A stretch of DNA of 64,000 bases from Methyloterricola oryzae (lineage in GTDB: Bacteria > Pseudomonadota > Gammaproteobacteria > Methylococcales > Methylococcaceae): assembly GCF_000934725.1 (NCBI RefSeq), contig NZ_JYNS01000013.1, forward strand, positions 1 to 64,000, written 5' to 3'. Made by a program: the position numbers and the translations under genes. This document shows positions 61,614-64,000 of the stretch, piece after piece (the first letter of the stretch is position 1; each line of letters starts with the position of its first letter). The notes under the pieces were generated by a model, which saw only the letters and a list, made by a program, of their open reading frames with translations, searched no databases and was not told the DNA's origin.

Positions 61614-62819
61614 CTATTGCTTGGTGGCGGTGGAAGGCACGCAGTACTCGTCCGCCTTCTGCACCTTGGCAGCTGCCGATTCCAATGAATTAGCTATGTT
61701 GACCGTTCCCGCGGGCTTGCCGGTCGGCGTGACGGCATAGCACATCAGGAATGTGTCGGGCCGCTGCGCGGAGGCGCCATTGTTGCCGGTTGGGGCGCAG
61801 AAATGACTGGGCGTGGTCACCTTGTAACGACGCTGGGCACTCAATTCGTCCTGCAACTGTTTGGTGCTATTCAGGTTTTTCTTTCCCTTGACCTTGGTGG
61901 TGTAGCAGGCATAGGTATCAACCACGCCCTGGTTGGACAACTGTGGCGCGGAAGTCGGGGCGGACTTGTCCGCCGAGGAAGGCAGCAGAATGCGGTCCAG
62001 CTTCTTGGTGTTCACCGTCCAGGAACCTAATTCGTTGACCACACTGAACTTGGCTTTCCGGTTGAGGGGCTTGGTAAGGCTATAACCGACCAGGCTGGGA
62101 TCCGGGCTGATGATTTCCGTGACGCCGATCTTGGCCGGGTTGGCCAAGCTGGCGCGTTTGCTGATGCTTGCGGAGAAGGCTCCTGTGGCGTCAGTCAAGG
62201 CCAGAGTCGTATTGGTGACCTTGGCCGGTTTGGCCTTGTAACTGAGAAATCGGTCGGGAGATAGAACGGTCTCAACATTGTCGACGGCAAAGGTGAAGTC
62301 GGTAAAGGCTCCGGCGCCGTCCGGGCATTCGCCATTGCCTGGAGCGTCTTCGAAGCGAACGACGATGTCGCCGCTCCCCGACGCACTCAGGGCGGCGTGG
62401 GGCAGACCGGGCAGACCGAGCGAACCGTCGGCGTCAGGACCGGCGTTACGGGACTGGTTCCCTGAGTAGAAAATGAATTTTTCCTTGGTTGTTTCATTCT
62501 GGGCCTCCAGTCTGAACACCAGTTCGTGGCCTGCCTCGAAACTTCCGAGTGATAAAGTGGTTCCCTCCGGTGTGGTCTGGCTCGTGTTCAAGGGATGGCT
62601 CTCGAATATCGCGACACTGCCGTACACCGGATCACCGTCCAGATATAGCTTGCTTGTGTAGGCTGCATTCGGGTTTTCAGGGGCGTGCATCGTAACGTTC
62701 ACCACGCCGGCCTGCGCCACAATGACCGGCTGACCAACGGCCGGGCAAGCAGCATGGCCCAGCAGCGGGGTGGTGAGCAACAGGCCGCAAAGTGCTGTGA
62801 GCGGTGAGAATCTGGACAT
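61614..62819 (-). CDS. Exported protein with Cys-paired C-terminal repeats
   Basis: A 401-residue secreted protein. ATG 62819 is chosen because AGGAG lies six bases upstream; the longer frame begins at a TTG. The signal peptide is SRFSPLTALCGLLLTTPLLGHA. Residues about 60-180 (FEAGHELVFRLEAQNE, FYSGNQSRNAGPDAD, RFEDAPGNGECPDG) resemble the DUF4114-type domain of surface proteins. The C-terminus has two repeats, each with a CYxxx start and a late Cys in a short loop: CYTTKVKG...FCAPTG and CYAVTPTG...YCVPS. No catalytic motif. Its promoter lies in a complex divergent region. Confidence 0.7.
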   Translation of the reverse strand: MSRFSPLTALCGLLLTTPLLGHAACPAVGQPVIVAQAGVVNVTMHAPENPNAAYTSKLYLDGDPVYGSVAIFESHPLNTSQTTPEGTTLSLGSFEAGHELVFRLEAQNETTKEKFIFYSGNQSRNAGPDADGSLGLPGLPHAALSASGSGDIVVRFEDAPGNGECPDGAGAFTDFTFAVDNVETVLSPDRFLSYKAKPAKVTNTTLALTDATGAFSASISKRASLANPAKIGVTEIISPDPSLVGYSLTKPLNRKAKFSVVNELGSWTVNTKKLDRILLPSSADKSAPTSAPQLSNQGVVDTYACYTTKVKGKKNLNSTKQLQDELSAQRRYKVTTPSHFCAPTGNNGASAQRPDTFLMCYAVTPTGKPAGTVNIANSLESAAAKVQKADEYCVPSTATKQ

Positions 62820-63036
62820 CAAGGACTCCTGCAAATTTTAAATGATAGCGCGCAGCCAACCGTAATCACCCGTTGTTCGAGTTCACGGCCGCGTCATGGG
62901 ACGGAAGCCGGTGCTCGCCTGTGGGCAAGAGGCATGAACTGGTCTGAGTCCAGTATATGCAGGTGGCGTGCCAATGGTGGTTAGACTTCGTGTTGGGGCG
63001 TCTCTGGCGGTGGGAACCGAATCTGTACGCCGCAAA

Positions 63037-63055
63037 GTGTAAAAAATTGTGACAC
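63037..63055 (-). repeat. 19-base element, minus-strand copy
   Basis: Minus strand reads GTGTCACAATTTTTTACAC. It aligns over 19 bases with the plus-strand copy at 63216 (three mismatches, two in the triplet after GTGTC and one at the last base). Its TGTCACA start also matches the palindrome half-site at 26167-26190. Function inferred as protein binding. Confidence 0.5.
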
Positions 63056-63148
63056 TGAAAGCTCAACGTCGCCGTGATCCCAATTTTTCTGTCGCCCAGA
63101 AGCGCCAGTCGGGATCGGCAAGGGGGATTTTGATATCAAATTTTGATC

Positions 63149-63166
63149 TGTCACATCGGTGTTACA
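63149..63166. promoter_or_regulatory. TGTCACA-N4-TGTTACA dyad
   Basis: TGTCACA-TCGG-TGTTACA differs by one base from a perfect 7-bp dyad and has the same four-base spacing as the perfect palindrome at 26167-26190. Confidence 0.45.
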
Positions 63167-63215
63167 CCTCCCCCGGGAGCGCAGGAATGGTGTGGAAAAT
63201 CCATACGGTAACGGG

Positions 63216-63234
63216 GTGTCGAAATTTTTTACAT
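63216..63234 (+). repeat. 19-base element, plus-strand copy
   Basis: GTGTCGAAATTTTTTACAT on the plus strand, about 120 bases before the transglycosylase ATG. Its partner on the minus strand at 63037 is oriented toward the opposite gene, as expected for shared control of a divergent pair. Confidence 0.5.
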
Positions 63235-63354
63235 TATCGGCAGACAGGTGCCGAGACACCTCCGTACTTTCCCGTAAAGCCCCAGAATTTGCGGTCTGGT
63301 ACTAAAAATGCTAAATAAGAGTCGCCATGCAACAGCTTAAAGACTCAGGTGCCC

Positions 63355-64000
63355 ATGAATCCAATCAAATCGACCCTGTTCGTTCTTTTGACCTCTCTGT
63401 CCAGCGTGAGTTGGGGAGCGGTCGATGTGAACGAAGCGCGTGAGTTCAGAATGGAAGCAGCTGGGTACGAGCGCGGTCGCGGCGGCAAGCCCGATTATGC
63501 CGAGGCGTATCGGCTCTACTGCAAGGCGGCGCTGCTGGGTGACCGGGAAGCAGCCTCCAGTCTGGGCTGGATGTACATGAACCGGCGCGGCGTGGAACTG
63601 GATCAGGCGCGGGCCATGGGCTGGTTCAAGAAGGCCGCTGAGCAGGGCGATGCGTTTGCGGGCCGCATGCTGGTCCGGCACAGCGATGTGACGCCCGTCA
63701 AGGATTCCGACTGCAGGCCGGAGCGGCCCGCCGTGATTGTGGCCAAGCGCAGCTTCTCCGGGAAGCCGCCGGCGCGCTTCTCGGGTCCCGGCAAGGACCT
63801 GATCGAGGGCTGGGTGCACAAGATCGCGCCCAAGTATTCCATCGATCCCGATCTGGTAATGGCCGTCATTCAGGCCGAGTCGGCGTTCAATCCCGCAGCC
63901 CTCTCGGGCAAGAACGCCCAAGGCTTGATGCAGTTGATCCCGGAGACCGCCGAGCGCTTCAGCGTCAGGGATGTGTGGAACCCCATCGAGAACATCAAGG
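63355..64000 (+). CDS. Sel1-repeat/lytic transglycosylase fusion (3' truncated by window)
   Basis: The frame is open from ATG 63355 (AGGTG five bases upstream) to the window end, 215 codons. A signal peptide (IKSTLFVLLTSLSSVSWGA) precedes one to two Sel1-like repeats (DYAEAYRLYCKAALLGDREAASSLGWMYMN and ARAMGWFKKAAEQGDAFA). From about residue 155 an SLT domain begins with AVIQAESAFNPAALSGKNAQGLMQLIPETA, where the Glu of QAESAFNP is catalytic. The rest of the SLT domain is outside the window. Likely cleaves peptidoglycan in the periplasm. Confidence 0.88.
   Translation, partial: MNPIKSTLFVLLTSLSSVSWGAVDVNEAREFRMEAAGYERGRGGKPDYAEAYRLYCKAALLGDREAASSLGWMYMNRRGVELDQARAMGWFKKAAEQGDAFAGRMLVRHSDVTPVKDSDCRPERPAVIVAKRSFSGKPPARFSGPGKDLIEGWVHKIAPKYSIDPDLVMAVIQAESAFNPAALSGKNAQGLMQLIPETAERFSVRDVWNPIENIK

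Larger units (their letters stand above)
62820..63354. other. 535-bp divergent control region with repeated operator-like elements
   Basis: No gene on either strand. It contains two related 19-base elements in opposite orientation (63037-63055 minus, 63216-63234 plus), a TGTCACA-TCGG-TGTTACA dyad (63149-63166) and a perfect TTTGATATCAAA palindrome (63129-63140). The repeats are placed roughly symmetrically between the two divergent genes. Confidence 0.5.

Overview
The window is GC-rich, densely packed proteobacterial chromosome with no phage, insertion sequence, CRISPR array, rRNA or tRNA that I can see. The gene set (fdxA-cysB, xseB-ispA-dxs, zur, mltB, hpf, crcB, mtfA) fits a beta- or gammaproteobacterium. 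A minus-strand block reads as mxaR-S-A-C-K-L, the maturation set of the calcium-dependent methanol dehydrogenase. With a sulfide:quinone oxidoreductase and two multicopper oxidases, this points to a methylotroph, possibly a Methylococcales-like methanotroph. The taxonomic call is inference.

Layout. 0-7 kb: 3' end of sqr, then a TolC/membrane-fusion/RND efflux operon. 6.8-7.05 kb: a gap with a perfect FNR box, a matching minus-strand -10 and a strong intrinsic terminator, together a candidate anaerobically induced small RNA. 7.2-12.6 kb: a LysR regulator, a run of small membrane protein, CYTH, SRPBCC, sodium/solute symporter and CPBP protease genes, then a spermidine-synthase-like protein. 12.6-15.2 kb: a RimK-type ATP-grasp ligase paired with a GNAT-C39 peptidase fusion. 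15.3-18.8 kb: inositol-phosphatase-family enzyme, HDOD protein, fdxA, cysB. 18.9-28.2 kb: a minus-strand secreted block dominated by a 1712-residue MofA-like giant multicopper oxidase and a YVTN beta-propeller protein. 28.4-31 kb: corA and opgD-like genes.

31.2-36.6 kb: an arsenosugar-type cluster (TVP38-flavoprotein fusion, two glycosyltransferases, DUF3047 protein, ArsM) without the radical-SAM partner ArsS. 36.6-40.4 kb: xseB-ispA-dxs-apt. 40.5-49.7 kb: secreted and coiled-coil hypotheticals, a Met-rich CopA-like multicopper oxidase, moaB, a CrcB protein with an extra membrane domain, DUF3617 protein, a stand-alone MotA/MotB-like pair and mtfA. 49.7-55.2 kb: DUF2905 gene and mxaLKCASR, tightly overlapping. 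55.6-64 kb: hpf, a lipoprotein, a RibD-type reductase beside folP, mltB, a periplasmic serine protease, zur, a secreted protein, a complex divergent control region and the 5' part of a Sel1/lytic transglycosylase gene cut by the window end.

Functions were read from motifs and family resemblance by eye. Start codons were chosen from ribosome-binding sites and signal peptides where possible.
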